DNA from: an uncultured Selenomonadales bacterium
GTDB lineage: Bacteria > Bacillota > Negativicutes > Acidaminococcales > Acidaminococcaceae
Length of the DNA: 49,625 bases
NCBI GenBank assembly: GCA_900315925.1
Contig: ONAV01000015.1
Coordinates: 1-49,625, forward strand
Reading direction: 5' to 3'
The notes beneath the pieces were generated by a model. The model saw only the letters and a list, made by a program, of their open reading frames with translations, was not told where the DNA came from and made no database searches. Shown here in pieces: positions 42,824 to 49,625 of this stretch (its first letter is position 1; each line of letters begins with the position of its first letter). The translations under genes were made by a program, and so were the position numbers.

Positions 42824-43438
42824 TTGGATTTTTCTGAATTAAAAAAGTTTCCCTGGAATCCCGAAATATACCTTGCCCAACAGGGCGACACAAAGGCCAT
42901 GCGGCGTACTTGCGCCAAAGCAGAGCCGATTGTCGACCAGTTCGGCAAGGTATCTTATTTTGTGAATTTGCTGGGGAAGGATGAGGTGCGCAGCATTGCG
43001 TCCCTCTCGTTGGTGGAGTTTGTTATGAGCTACCCGGGGGGCGTTCCCGATGAGGAAGTTCCCGCCCTGATCAAGCAGGCCATCAAATGCGATCTCATTA
43101 ACAGCGTGCACCGGCTGGAGTACCGTCGGGGCAAAGAAGAGGCGCCGCCCACTAATGGGGACACCGGCTCGCCGGAGAACAGCTCCGGTGATACCGGCTC
43201 GCCTTCCGCGCCCCCTTACGGGGAACCGGAAGCCTGCCTGTTACAGAACGCATATGCCCAAACGGTACAGGACGCCATTCAGCACCTGAACCGGAACGAG
43301 CAGACCGTCATCCAGTTTTATTATTTCCGCCAGGAAACCACCAATGAGATTGCAGTCCGGTTAGGCTGCTCTGTGCAAAACGTGCGGAAAATTAAACGCA
43401 GGGCCTTAACCCGCCTGCGCAGTTTGCTGGAACGTTAG
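42824..43438 (+). CDS. Sigma-70 region 4-like protein
   Basis: 204 residues from a TTG at 42824. The site AAAGGAG is 13 bases upstream, longer than usual, and no in-frame ATG is nearer. The C-terminal ~50 residues form a sigma region 4 HTH (LNRNEQTVIQFYYFRQETTN, EIAVRLGCSVQNVRKIKRRA). The N-terminal part shows no clear region 2. The middle has a repeated GDTGSP linker. Phages of Firmicutes use such proteins (ArpU/sigma-like) as late regulators. A hairpin directly follows the stop (43438-43457). Confidence 0.75.
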   Translation: MDFSELKKFPWNPEIYLAQQGDTKAMRRTCAKAEPIVDQFGKVSYFVNLLGKDEVRSIASLSLVEFVMSYPGGVPDEEVPALIKQAIKCDLINSVHRLEYRRGKEEAPPTNGDTGSPENSSGDTGSPSAPPYGEPEACLLQNAYAQTVQDAIQHLNRNEQTVIQFYYFRQETTNEIAVRLGCSVQNVRKIKRRALTRLRSLLER

Positions 43439-43470
43439 ACGAACAAAAAGGTTCGTCGCGGTTTGCTGTG

Positions 43471-43522
43471 ACATTCCGGTCCCGATGTGAGATCCCGTCG
43501 GGGCCGGAATGTTATTTTTATT
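43471..43522 (+). terminator. Rho-independent terminator after the sigma-like gene
   Basis: Stem ACATTCCGG (43471-43479)/CCGGAATGT (43504-43512), extended by CCCGA/TCGGG, followed by TATTTTTATT. Confidence 0.85.
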
Positions 43523-43585
43523 GCAAAAAAAAAGAGCAGCGGCATGCGCTGCAATCAAAATAAGATTTCGGAGGTTTTGAAATTT

Positions 43586-44344
43586 ATGCAAGTGTGTATC
43601 GACACGCTGAAAGAATACGGTCTCATCGTGGAAAAGGACGGCAAGTTGTTTCTCGAAATCAGCGAGGCTGAGAAAACGAAACGAAAGGGCCAAAGAAAAG
43701 AAAAAGAAGCAATATATAATATTATTAATAATATTAATACTATGAATAAGTCATATGACCATACTTCATACTTCACAAGAGAGGGAAATGAGGAAAAGCG
43801 CAACGGACAGCCGGAGGATCCGCTGTACAATGAGGAGGGCCGGAACTGTCTTCCTTTTGCGCCCGGAGAAGAAACGGACCGGAACACCTGGATCCCCCTG
43901 AGGGAACTGCCGGAGGACTGCCGCCGGGTTGTGAGCGCCTGGAACCGGCTGCACCTGAAAACCTTTTACGGCCTCTACCCTGCTGTGCTGGAAAAGGTGC
44001 AGCGCCTGCTGCAGCAGTATGATGTGGAAACGGTGATCACGGGCATTGCTTTTGTGGCCGACAGTTCCTTTCTGTTGGGCAGAAGCAAATACAAGGGGTT
44101 CAAGATCACCCTGGGCTGGCTGCTGGCTCCGGATCATTTTGCCAATGTGCTGAGCGGAAAGTATGAGGACCAGTTTGACGAGTACGACCAGTGGCTGGAC
44201 GGGGAACCTCTCCCCCCTTCCCTCACGGGCGAAGCGACGGAGCGCCTCATGTCCCGGGAGGAACGCCATCAGGCGGTGGAAGAGTTGATGAATCCCCAGA
44301 CGCCGGAAAAGTTGGAAGCAGCCCGTTTGCTGAAGCTGAAGTAA
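43586..44344 (+). CDS. Phage replisome-organiser/DnaD-like protein, short N-terminus
   Basis: 252 residues from ATG 43586, with GGAGG 11 bases upstream. The opening MQVCIDTLKEYGLIVEKDGK looks like the end of the winged-helix domain of phage replisome organisers, so the first ~80 residues of such proteins seem missing. A linker rich in K, N and I follows. The C-terminal domain (about 110-210: LPEDCRRVVSAWNRLHLKTF, YKGFKITLGWLLAPDHFANV) is typical of replication proteins that recruit the helicase loader. It lies 18 bases before the loader gene. Confidence 0.7.
   Translation: MQVCIDTLKEYGLIVEKDGKLFLEISEAEKTKRKGQRKEKEAIYNIINNINTMNKSYDHTSYFTREGNEEKRNGQPEDPLYNEEGRNCLPFAPGEETDRNTWIPLRELPEDCRRVVSAWNRLHLKTFYGLYPAVLEKVQRLLQQYDVETVITGIAFVADSSFLLGRSKYKGFKITLGWLLAPDHFANVLSGKYEDQFDEYDQWLDGEPLPPSLTGEATERLMSREERHQAVEELMNPQTPEKLEAARLLKLK
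43708..43746. other. AT-only tract inside the replication gene
   Basis: About 39 bases almost purely A/T (GCAATATATAATATTATTAA and on) encode NIINNINTMN. A local unwinding element is conceivable, since phage origins often lie inside the initiator gene. No iterons were seen. Confidence 0.35.
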
Positions 44345-44362
44345 GAGGAGGCGCAACGGGTT

Positions 44363-45106
44363 ATGAAAGAGCAACTGAACGTGAAAGATTTTTCCCGGAT
44401 GCAGAAGCGCCGCAAGGCCATGGAGCTGGATGTGATGATCCACTGGGATTTTGAGCACGACAACGGCGAAGACCCCCGGGCCCGGGAGCTGGCCATGACC
44501 ATGGTGGAACAGTTTCCCGCCTTGCGGAAGAACGGCACGGGCCTGTTTCTGTACGGCGGGCCCCGGGCGGGCAAAAGTTATATGGCCGCCGAAATTGTGA
44601 ATGCGCTGACGGACCGGGGCTACAAGTGTTACATGACCAGCCTGCTGGGGTTGTTCAACTGCCTGAGCAACCGCAACGGGGAAATGCGCAGCCGTCTGCT
44701 GGAGGCCCTGTTCGAGCTGGACCTTCTGGTGCTGGACGACTTCGGCCTGCAGGCGGGCACGCAGCTGAACGACCAGACGCTGCTGTACATCGTCACCACC
44801 TGCCAGAAGCTGCGCATCCCTCTCATCGTGATCACCCACCACAGTCCGGATGAGCTGATGGCGGCCGGCAAGGACGGAAAGCCGCCGGTGTTGGTGAGCC
44901 ACATTCGCCGCTGCGCGCTGGATTTTAATGTGATCATGCCGGCGGCGCGGCGGAGACGGATGTTGCAGATGAAAAAAGACACGAGGCAGATGCTGCATGC
45001 GGACGCGAATGCAAATGCAAATGGGAACGGGAACGCAAATGCAAATGCAAATGCGAATGCAAAAAAAGATGCGCCGGTGCAGCAGGAACTGCCGTTAAAA
45101 GAATAA
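44363..45106 (+). CDS. DnaC/IstB-like ATP-binding helicase loader
   Basis: 247 residues. AAA+ ATPase: Walker A GGPRAGKS near residue 65, Walker B LLVLDDFG near 125, sensor motif VITHHSPDEL. It loads the DnaB helicase encoded next (25-base gap). The C-terminal tail is an Asn/Ala repeat (ANANANGNGNANANANANA) from hexanucleotide repeats, then a QQELPLKE end. Confidence 0.85.
   Translation: MKEQLNVKDFSRMQKRRKAMELDVMIHWDFEHDNGEDPRARELAMTMVEQFPALRKNGTGLFLYGGPRAGKSYMAAEIVNALTDRGYKCYMTSLLGLFNCLSNRNGEMRSRLLEALFELDLLVLDDFGLQAGTQLNDQTLLYIVTTCQKLRIPLIVITHHSPDELMAAGKDGKPPVLVSHIRRCALDFNVIMPAARRRRMLQMKKDTRQMLHADANANANGNGNANANANANAKKDAPVQQELPLKE
45004..45062. repeat. GCAAAT-type hexanucleotide repeat
   Basis: About ten units of GCAAAT/GGAACG/GCGAAT at the 3' end of the loader gene. 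As the unit is 6 bases, length changes keep frame and alter only the Ala-Asn tail. Confidence 0.85.
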
Positions 45107-45131
45107 AAAAAATTGGAAAGGAGCTGATGAA

Positions 45132-46532
45132 ATGCAGGAATGCAAGATTCCTCAAAATATAACTGCGGAGCAAAATGTGCTCAGCGCGATGTTGATCGGT
45201 GCAAAGGTGATCGACAAGGTGGCGGAGATTCTGAAGCCGGAAGATTTTTACCGCCCCTCCCACCGGATTATTTATCAGGTTATGCTGGCGCTGCACGCCA
45301 AAGAGCAGCCGGTGGATCTGATCACTGTGATTGAAGAACTGAAACGCCGGAACAAGCTGGACGATGTGGGCGGCGTAAATTATGTGACCCTTTTGGGGGA
45401 ACTGGCCGTTACGGCGGCCAATGTGGAATGGCATGCAAAAATTGTGGCGGACGAGGCGGTGCTGCGGCAGGTGGCGGAAGGCTGCAACGAAATTGCCTCG
45501 CTGGCCTGCGGGGGAAACGGTAAGAGTCCCCGGGAGATTCTGGGCATGATGGAGCAGAAGGTGCTGGGCCTCACCGCACAGAACCACAGTAACGGACTAA
45601 AGCAGCTGCGTGACGCCATTGGCGAGAACATGGACGCCATGAGCCGCCAGTTGGAACGGCACGAAACCGTTACGGGACTACCCACCGGGTTTCCCCAGCT
45701 GGATCACCTGACCGGCGGCCTTCACTCTTCGGATTTTATTATTCTGGCGGCCCGGCCTTCCATGGGGAAAACTTCGCTGGGGCTGAACATTACCGAAAAC
45801 GTGGCCCTTCGCGGCGCCAAAGAGGGAGAAGCGCCCAAACGGGTGGTGCTGTTCAGTTTGGAGATGAGCCGCAACCAGCTGGTGAAGCGCATGATTCGCA
45901 CCGAGGCGGACGTGGGCGAAGAGGAATTGTGTCCCCATCGATCCCACGCGTCGTTTGCCCCGGCGCAGCCCGAAGCGGATGCACAAGAGATGGAAGTGCT
46001 GGATCGGTTATGGACTGCTTCGGACAAACTGGCCGGCGCCAGCGTGTTCATTGACGACACGCCCGGCCTGACACTGCAGGAATTACGTTCCAAAGCCCGG
46101 AAGCTGAAAACCGAGGGCGGACTGGATCTGATCGTCATCGACTACCTGCAGCTGATGCGGGGCGCCACGCAGCATGGCGGCTTTGAAAATCGTCAGCACG
46201 AGGTTTCGGCCATCAGTCGGGGCCTGAAGGCGCTGGCCCGGGAGCTGAACGTGCCGGTGCTGGCCCTCAGCCAGTTGAGCCGCAGCGTGGAGAACCGGCA
46301 AGAGAAGCGCCCCATGCTCAGCGACTTGCGGGAAAGCGGATCGCTGGAACAGGACGCGGACATCGTACTGTTTTTGTATCGGGAGGATTATTATAAAAAC
46401 ACCTGGAAGGAAGCGCTCCACCCCACGGAGCTGATCATCGCCAAGCATCGCAACGGCCCCACCGGAAAAATTGATTTGTTCTTCAAGAGCGACTGCACGA
46501 AGTTCATCGGTTTGGATGAAGAAGCAGTGTGA
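45132..46532 (+). CDS. dnaB: Replicative DNA helicase, DnaB family
   Basis: 466-residue hexameric 5'-3' helicase. N-terminal domain NITAEQNVLSAMLIGAKVID; RecA-like core with Walker A ARPSMGKTSL, LFSLEMSRNQLVKRM, Walker B LIVIDYLQLM, LSQLSRSVENRQEKRPMLSD and DLRESGSLEQDADIVLFLYR. AAAGGAG precedes ATG 45132. With the preceding two genes it forms a phage-type replication cassette rather than the housekeeping dnaB, whose usual neighbours (rplI) are absent. Confidence 0.95.
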   Translation: MQECKIPQNITAEQNVLSAMLIGAKVIDKVAEILKPEDFYRPSHRIIYQVMLALHAKEQPVDLITVIEELKRRNKLDDVGGVNYVTLLGELAVTAANVEWHAKIVADEAVLRQVAEGCNEIASLACGGNGKSPREILGMMEQKVLGLTAQNHSNGLKQLRDAIGENMDAMSRQLERHETVTGLPTGFPQLDHLTGGLHSSDFIILAARPSMGKTSLGLNITENVALRGAKEGEAPKRVVLFSLEMSRNQLVKRMIRTEADVGEEELCPHRSHASFAPAQPEADAQEMEVLDRLWTASDKLAGASVFIDDTPGLTLQELRSKARKLKTEGGLDLIVIDYLQLMRGATQHGGFENRQHEVSAISRGLKALARELNVPVLALSQLSRSVENRQEKRPMLSDLRESGSLEQDADIVLFLYREDYYKNTWKEALHPTELIIAKHRNGPTGKIDLFFKSDCTKFIGLDEEAV

Positions 46533-46541
46533 AAAAAAGAA

Positions 46542-46580
46542 AACCCTGCTGCACACAGCAGGGTTGTAATATTTTTTATT
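46542..46580 (+). terminator. Terminator after dnaB
   Basis: A perfect 10-bp stem AACCCTGCTG/CAGCAGGGTT (46542-46565) with ATATTTTTTATT following. The A run upstream makes it bidirectional. Confidence 0.9.
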
Positions 46581-46614
46581 GCAACGGAATGGATTAGGGT
46601 AAATTGCAATGTCA

Positions 46615-46902
46615 TTAAGTTAAGCTAAATTGTTGTTTTCGTAACCATAGACGCTTCCGCCGGCTCCGCCTTTTATCACCGCGTGAGAGCCAAATTACAT
46701 GATGTACTTCCAAATATGGATTCCCGTTCTTATCAATAAATGGAGCAGCCTTTTCTATCTGGGCAAACAGATACGTTTCCGCTTCCTCTTTTGTCAGCTC
46801 ATAACCGCCGGTCTTTGCCAGTGCAATCAGTTCATCGGCAGTTTTGCACTGCATGGCTTTTTCAATCATTTCTTTTGTGATTTCGTTTTTGTTGATTGGC
46901 AT
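46615..46902 (-). pseudogene. Nif11-type precursor 1, leader joined to an HNH fragment
   Basis: Starts at ATG 46902 after GAGGGGGG. Residues 1-44 are the array's Nif11 leader (MPINKNEITKEMIEKAMQCK...). From about residue 46 the sequence becomes an HNH-nuclease core fragment (APFIDKNGNPYLEVHHVIWL, HH at 67-68), then a basic tail without the expected zinc cysteines. In another frame, 46620-46670 reads KGGAGG then SVYGYENNNLA and a stop, which looks like the lost leader end and core. So the gene is a mosaic and probably nonfunctional, or shows that a piece of sequence is missing. Confidence 0.65.
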
Positions 46903-46957
46903 TTTCAGAACCCCCCTCAAGAATTAAAGAAACTGTACTTTCGTAGTACATTCTTAT

Positions 46958-46995
46958 TATAACAAAACAGCTGCAGAAATTAAATCCACGGCTGT
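46958..46995 (-). terminator. ACAGCCG-family terminator after precursor 2
   Basis: Arms ACAGCTG (46967-46973)/CGGCTGT (46989-46995) with TTTTGTTATAAT following on the minus strand. Shares flanking sequence (GAATCATTT.CTG.GCAAAAT) with the copy at 49359. Confidence 0.65.
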
Positions 46996-47053
46996 TGAAT
47001 CATTTTCTGTGCAAAATCAGGATTTTTTAACTAATTTTTCTGATTAGTATCCT

Positions 47054-47320
47054 TCAACCCTGATTATTATTGCTATAAATACAATCTATGCCACATTCAT
47101 GTGGATTTCGAATATTATCCCAGCAAATGCCACCAGCGACCTTTTTCAGGGTTTCCTCGTTCAGCTCGACATCAGCCAACTCCGCCATGTAAGCCTCGGC
47201 TTCGTCTTTGGTAATTTCGTAACCGCCTGTCTTCGCCAGCTCCATCAGTTCGTCGGCAGTCTTGCACTGCATGGCCTTTTCAATCTGTTCTTTTGTAAGC
47301 TCTTTTTTGTTAATTGGCAT
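47054..47320 (-). CDS. Nif11-type RiPP precursor peptide 2
   Basis: 88 residues, with GAGGAGGGG before ATG 47320. Leader MPINKKELTKEQIEKAMQCK ... LKKVAGG (AGG at 62-64) matches the Nif11/nitrile-hydratase-type leader family. The predicted 24-residue core begins ICWDNIRNPHECG, has three cysteines (66, 76, 80) and ends in SNNNQG. Cys/Asn/Asp-rich cores fit lanthipeptide or radical-SAM modification; the enzyme is not in the window. Confidence 0.85.
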   Translation of the reverse strand: MPINKKELTKEQIEKAMQCKTADELMELAKTGGYEITKDEAEAYMAELADVELNEETLKKVAGGICWDNIRNPHECGIDCIYSNNNQG

Positions 47321-47382
47321 GATGTTCCCCTCCTCAAAAAAACAATAATTAATATCTCTTATCTAACACTGTTATTCTACAC

Positions 47383-47636
47383 TCATGCTTCATTTTCTGA
47401 TTCCTCCGCTACATCAAGATTTGTAATAGCACGGTCAGAGAATGAATCAGTTTCCGGGCATCCGCAATGCGCAGCCATCCGCCAATGTCTGCCAGCTCCG
47501 CCATGTACGCCTCAGCCTCTTCATTTGTAATCTCGAAGCCTTCGGTCTTCGCCAACGCAATCAGCTCGTCGACGGTCTTGCACTGCATAGCTTTTTCAAT
47601 CATTTCTTTTGTGAGTTCGTTTTTGTTAATCGGCAT
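47383..47636 (-). pseudogene. Nif11-type precursor 3, altered after residue 51
   Basis: ATG 47636 after GAGGG. The leader is normal to ELADI (residue 51), then the segment expected to end in VAGG is missing. The direct frame continues GGWLRIADARKLIHSLTVLL and stops at 47409 without cysteines. A third frame over the same DNA reads MAAHCGCPETDSFSDRAITN and on to 47383, a more core-like sequence with a CGC motif. A small out-of-frame deletion near 47483 would explain this. Confidence 0.6.
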
Positions 47637-47656
47637 GATAAAACCCTCCCCGTCTC

Positions 47657-47695
47657 AAACAAAACTCCCGCCTGAAAACAGGAAGGACGGGAGTT
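47657..47695 (-). terminator. Terminator after the exported protein gene
   Basis: 8-bp stem AACTCCCG (47663-47670)/CGGGAGTT (47688-47695) with an inner CCTG/CAGG stem; TTTTGTTTG follows on the minus strand. Confidence 0.8.
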
Positions 47696-47760
47696 CGAGA
47701 TCATAAAAAAACCTTAATAGTTATACAATACTCCGTTTTCGCCGTACCGTATAATATCCG

Positions 47761-48219
47761 TTAATTAAGAACGCCGCATTTTATTTCCGTTACTTTGCCA
47801 TATTTAATTTCAATCTTTAACCCGATGCCCTGCATCCCTTCGGCATAATAAATAAAATCTTCTTCGTGGATGAAATCCGGTTCGCCGTAGGCACTTTTTA
47901 CCATATCCATACTGGCGCCCAGACCGATACCGGCCTTTGTTTTGGCATCACTGAAATCATCGGCCTTGATTTTGGTTAATTTACCGTTTACAAATTCAAA
48001 ATCCAGGGAGTTGCCGTATTCGTATTCTACTTTTTCCCCGTAGGATTTCATTTCACGCTCGGATTTTCTGGGACGTCCATAGGCATTTTCAACGGCGCTG
48101 ATAGAAGCTCCGTACGGAATTCCCCCAAGTTCCAGCTGGTTTGCGGGTACCGTGGCAAAGCAGGTTGAACCTGCGAGAAGCGCAACACCTGTAACAACAG
48201 TTAATAACAGTTTTTTCAA
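47761..48219 (-). CDS. Exported BamE/SmpA-like protein inside the precursor array
   Basis: 152 residues from a TTG at 48219, with AGGAGG 9 bases upstream. A clear Sec signal peptide (KKLLLTVVTGVALLAGSTCFA) is followed by two similar units, GIPYGASISAVENAYGRP and GIGLGASMDMVKSAYGEP. These resemble the G.s...v...yG.P motif of small SmpA/BamE-like periplasmic domains. Located between precursors 3 and 4 with its own terminator. Could serve immunity, export or be unrelated. Confidence 0.75.
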   Translation of the reverse strand: MKKLLLTVVTGVALLAGSTCFATVPANQLELGGIPYGASISAVENAYGRPRKSEREMKSYGEKVEYEYGNSLDFEFVNGKLTKIKADDFSDAKTKAGIGLGASMDMVKSAYGEPDFIHEEDFIYYAEGMQGIGLKIEIKYGKVTEIKCGVLN

Positions 48220-48278
48220 CTTTGTTGTCCTCCTGTAAATTTTAGTAAATACAATCCGTCTGTCATTCTTTGTCTAAT

Positions 48279-48530
48279 CTAATCCCTGCAGGGGCAACCG
48301 TCGCCACAATTATCCAGGCAATGCCAGCAGGCATTGCTACCGCCGGCAACACTCTTCAGCGCTTTTTCGTCCAGCTCAATGTCGGCAAGTTCCGCCAGAT
48401 AGGCTTCTGCTTCGGCTTTGGTAATCTCAGCGCCTTCAGACTTTGCCAGCGCCATTAAGTCTTCCGCGGTTTTACATTGCATGGCCTTTGCAATCATTTC
48501 TTTTGTGAGGCCGTTTTTGTTAACCGGCAT
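48279..48530 (-). CDS. Nif11-type RiPP precursor peptide 4
   Basis: 83 residues, with GAGGAGG before ATG 48530. Leader MPVNKNGLTKEMIAKAMQCK ... LKSVAGG. The core SNACWHCLDNCGDGCPCRD has five cysteines in 19 residues (68, 71, 75, 79, 81), the most cysteine-rich of the array. Confidence 0.9.
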   Translation of the reverse strand: MPVNKNGLTKEMIAKAMQCKTAEDLMALAKSEGAEITKAEAEAYLAELADIELDEKALKSVAGGSNACWHCLDNCGDGCPCRD

Positions 48531-48631
48531 GATGAAATCCTCCTCATAAGAAAATACTTAATTGGAATAAAGCCAGTTTAATTTTTCAAACCTGAAACCG
48601 GTTTATTTCTTCAACCCTGAAAATATCACTC

Positions 48632-48868
48632 TTAATTGCTCAACGTCCAGCAATCGGTGCCTTCCAATGTGCAAGTGCCGCCCGCTACGTTCCGCAGCGC
48701 TTTTTCGTCCAGCTCAACGTCGGCCAGTTCCGCGAAATAGGCTTCCGCTTCATCCTTCGTAATCTCAAACCCTTCCGCCTTTGCCAGCGCCATCAGCTCG
48801 TCGACAGTCTTGCACTGCATAGCCTTCGCAATCATTTCTTTTGTGAGCTCATTTTTGTTGATTGGCAT
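48632..48868 (-). CDS. Nif11-type RiPP precursor peptide 5
   Basis: 78 residues from ATG 48868 (GAGGGG upstream). Leader to LRNVAGG (AGG 62-64), then core TCTLEGTDCWTLSN with two Cys, three Thr and one Ser, a composition suited to thioether formation. Confidence 0.9.
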   Translation of the reverse strand: MPINKNELTKEMIAKAMQCKTVDELMALAKAEGFEITKDEAEAYFAELADVELDEKALRNVAGGTCTLEGTDCWTLSN

Positions 48869-48974
48869 AATTTTCCCCTCCTCATTATAACGCTTCAAGC
48901 GGTTCCATATCCGTTTTTCCAGTTCTTCGTTTTCTGCGGAAAAATCCACGGCTGTCAGAAAAACAGAAAAATCT

Positions 48975-49205
48975 TCACATCATATCATCCAGGGAAGTTC
49001 TCATATAACACTCACCACCGGCAATATTCTTAAGTGCTCTATCATCTAATTCAAAATCAGACAATTCCGTCATGTAAGCTTCCGCTTCCTCTTTTGTCAT
49101 CTCATAACCGCCTGTCTTTGCCAATGTAATCAGTTCATCGGCCGATTTGCACTGTATCGCTTTTTCCAGCATTTCTTTTGTGAGTTCATTTTTGTTGATT
49201 GGCAT
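48975..49205 (-). CDS. Nif11-type RiPP precursor peptide 6
   Basis: 76 residues from ATG 49205 (GAGGAGG upstream). Leader to LKNIAGG; short core ECYMRTSLDDMM with one Cys, one Thr, one Ser. A degenerate ACAGCCG hairpin follows at about 48940-48965. Confidence 0.88.
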   Translation of the reverse strand: MPINKNELTKEMLEKAIQCKSADELITLAKTGGYEMTKEEAEAYMTELSDFELDDRALKNIAGGECYMRTSLDDMM

Positions 49206-49350
49206 AATGAAATCCTCCTCCATAAATTTTATTTTAAATGCCTTTTATTAATATATACAAAACAGGCTCATCAAAATTGACATTGATGGAAATGCTTTTT
49301 TTATTATATCATGCTAATCTTCGAAAAGCAAAACTGGAATTTGTCATACT

Positions 49351-49389
49351 AAAACAAAACAGCCGTGGATGTTGAAGTTCCACGACTGT
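49351..49389 (-). terminator. ACAGCCG-family terminator after precursor 7
   Basis: Stem ACAGCCGTGG (49359-49368)/CCACGACTGT (49380-49389) with one wobble pair; TTTGTTTT follows on the minus strand. Confidence 0.7.
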
Positions 49390-49447
49390 CGAATCATTTA
49401 CTGCGCAAAATTGGAATCTGTCTTTTACTTGCCAGGCAGGAGACCGA

Positions 49448-49625
49448 TCAAAAATAGCCGTCATTTACGCAGGTTTGATTCTTCGGAAGAACACCACCCG
49501 CAACATGTCTAAGCTGTCCGTCTTTTATTTCACATTCCGATAACTCGGCAAGGTAAGCTTCCGCTTCGGCTTCTGTAATTTCAATTCCTTCTGATTTGGC
49601 TAACGTAATCAGCTCTTCCGCTGTT
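49448..49625 (-). CDS. Nif11-type RiPP precursor peptide 7 (5' end beyond window)
   Basis: The last 58 codons are visible: TAEELITLAKSEGIEITEAE ... LRHVAGG, then core VLPKNQTCVNDGYF with one Cys. The leader C-terminus (ECEIKDGQ) is the most divergent of the array. Confidence 0.85.
   Translation of the reverse strand, partial: TAEELITLAKSEGIEITEAEAEAYLAELSECEIKDGQLRHVAGGVLPKNQTCVNDGYF

Noticed and set aside
43766-44998. 410-codon minus-strand open frame
   Set aside because: Antisense to the replisome-organiser and loader genes with clear motifs on the plus strand.

Overview
The window looks like a chromosomal segment of a diderm Firmicute, most likely a Negativicute of the Acidaminococcus/Phascolarctobacterium type. 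This is inferred from an RND efflux system and type IV pilus genes (outer membrane) occurring with a glycine T-box leader, YvrJ/DUF2922/DUF1659 genes and AGGAGG-type ribosome binding sites (Firmicutes). No rRNA, tRNA or CRISPR array was recognised. Almost everything up to 42 kb is on the minus strand.

Region 1 (1-23.5 kb) is core genome: RND permease and adaptor, a small pilus operon (prepilin peptidase, PilM/N, PilO), PEP synthase, glyQS behind a T-box, recO, a CorC-type transporter regulator, era, a ybeY-cdd fusion, phoH, a peptidyl-prolyl isomerase lipoprotein, secF/secD, a 5-formyl-THF cyclo-ligase, yajC, a thioredoxin-like protein, an MBL hydrolase, a YciI-like protein, a PfkB kinase and a DUF1294 membrane protein. 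Four genes here (RND adaptor, PEP synthase, glyS, glyQ) each carry an internal out-of-frame deletion. Two of them are normally essential, so assembly deletions must be excluded before calling them pseudogenes.

Region 2 (23.5-37.2 kb) is an AT-rich defence island read on the minus strand: an ApeA-like HEPN protein, an XRE regulator, type III Mod and Res, a second HEPN-like protein, a DUF262/DUF1524/DUF4357 restriction protein, an unrecognised 259-residue protein, a PLD-type nuclease and a GIY-YIG endonuclease with NUMOD-like repeats. It combines a type III restriction-modification core with probable RNA-targeting HEPN effectors.

Region 3 (37.2-42.3 kb) holds an ASCH protein, a helix-turn-helix-like protein, a hypothetical protein and an Rpn-family nuclease. 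The last three each have a copy of the same palindromic element upstream. Next comes an amidase-DUF1659-DUF2922-YvrJ operon.

Region 4 (42.3-46.6 kb, plus strand) is a phage- or plasmid-like replication module: a sigma-region-4 protein, a replisome-organiser-like protein, a DnaC-like loader and a DnaB helicase.

Region 5 (46.6 kb to the window end, minus strand) is an array of seven Nif11-type RiPP precursor genes. The leaders are nearly identical and end in AGG; the cores differ and most contain cysteine. Two members are rearranged. A small exported protein sits inside the array. No modification enzyme or exporter lies in the window; the array runs off its end. This array and the defence island are the most interesting parts.
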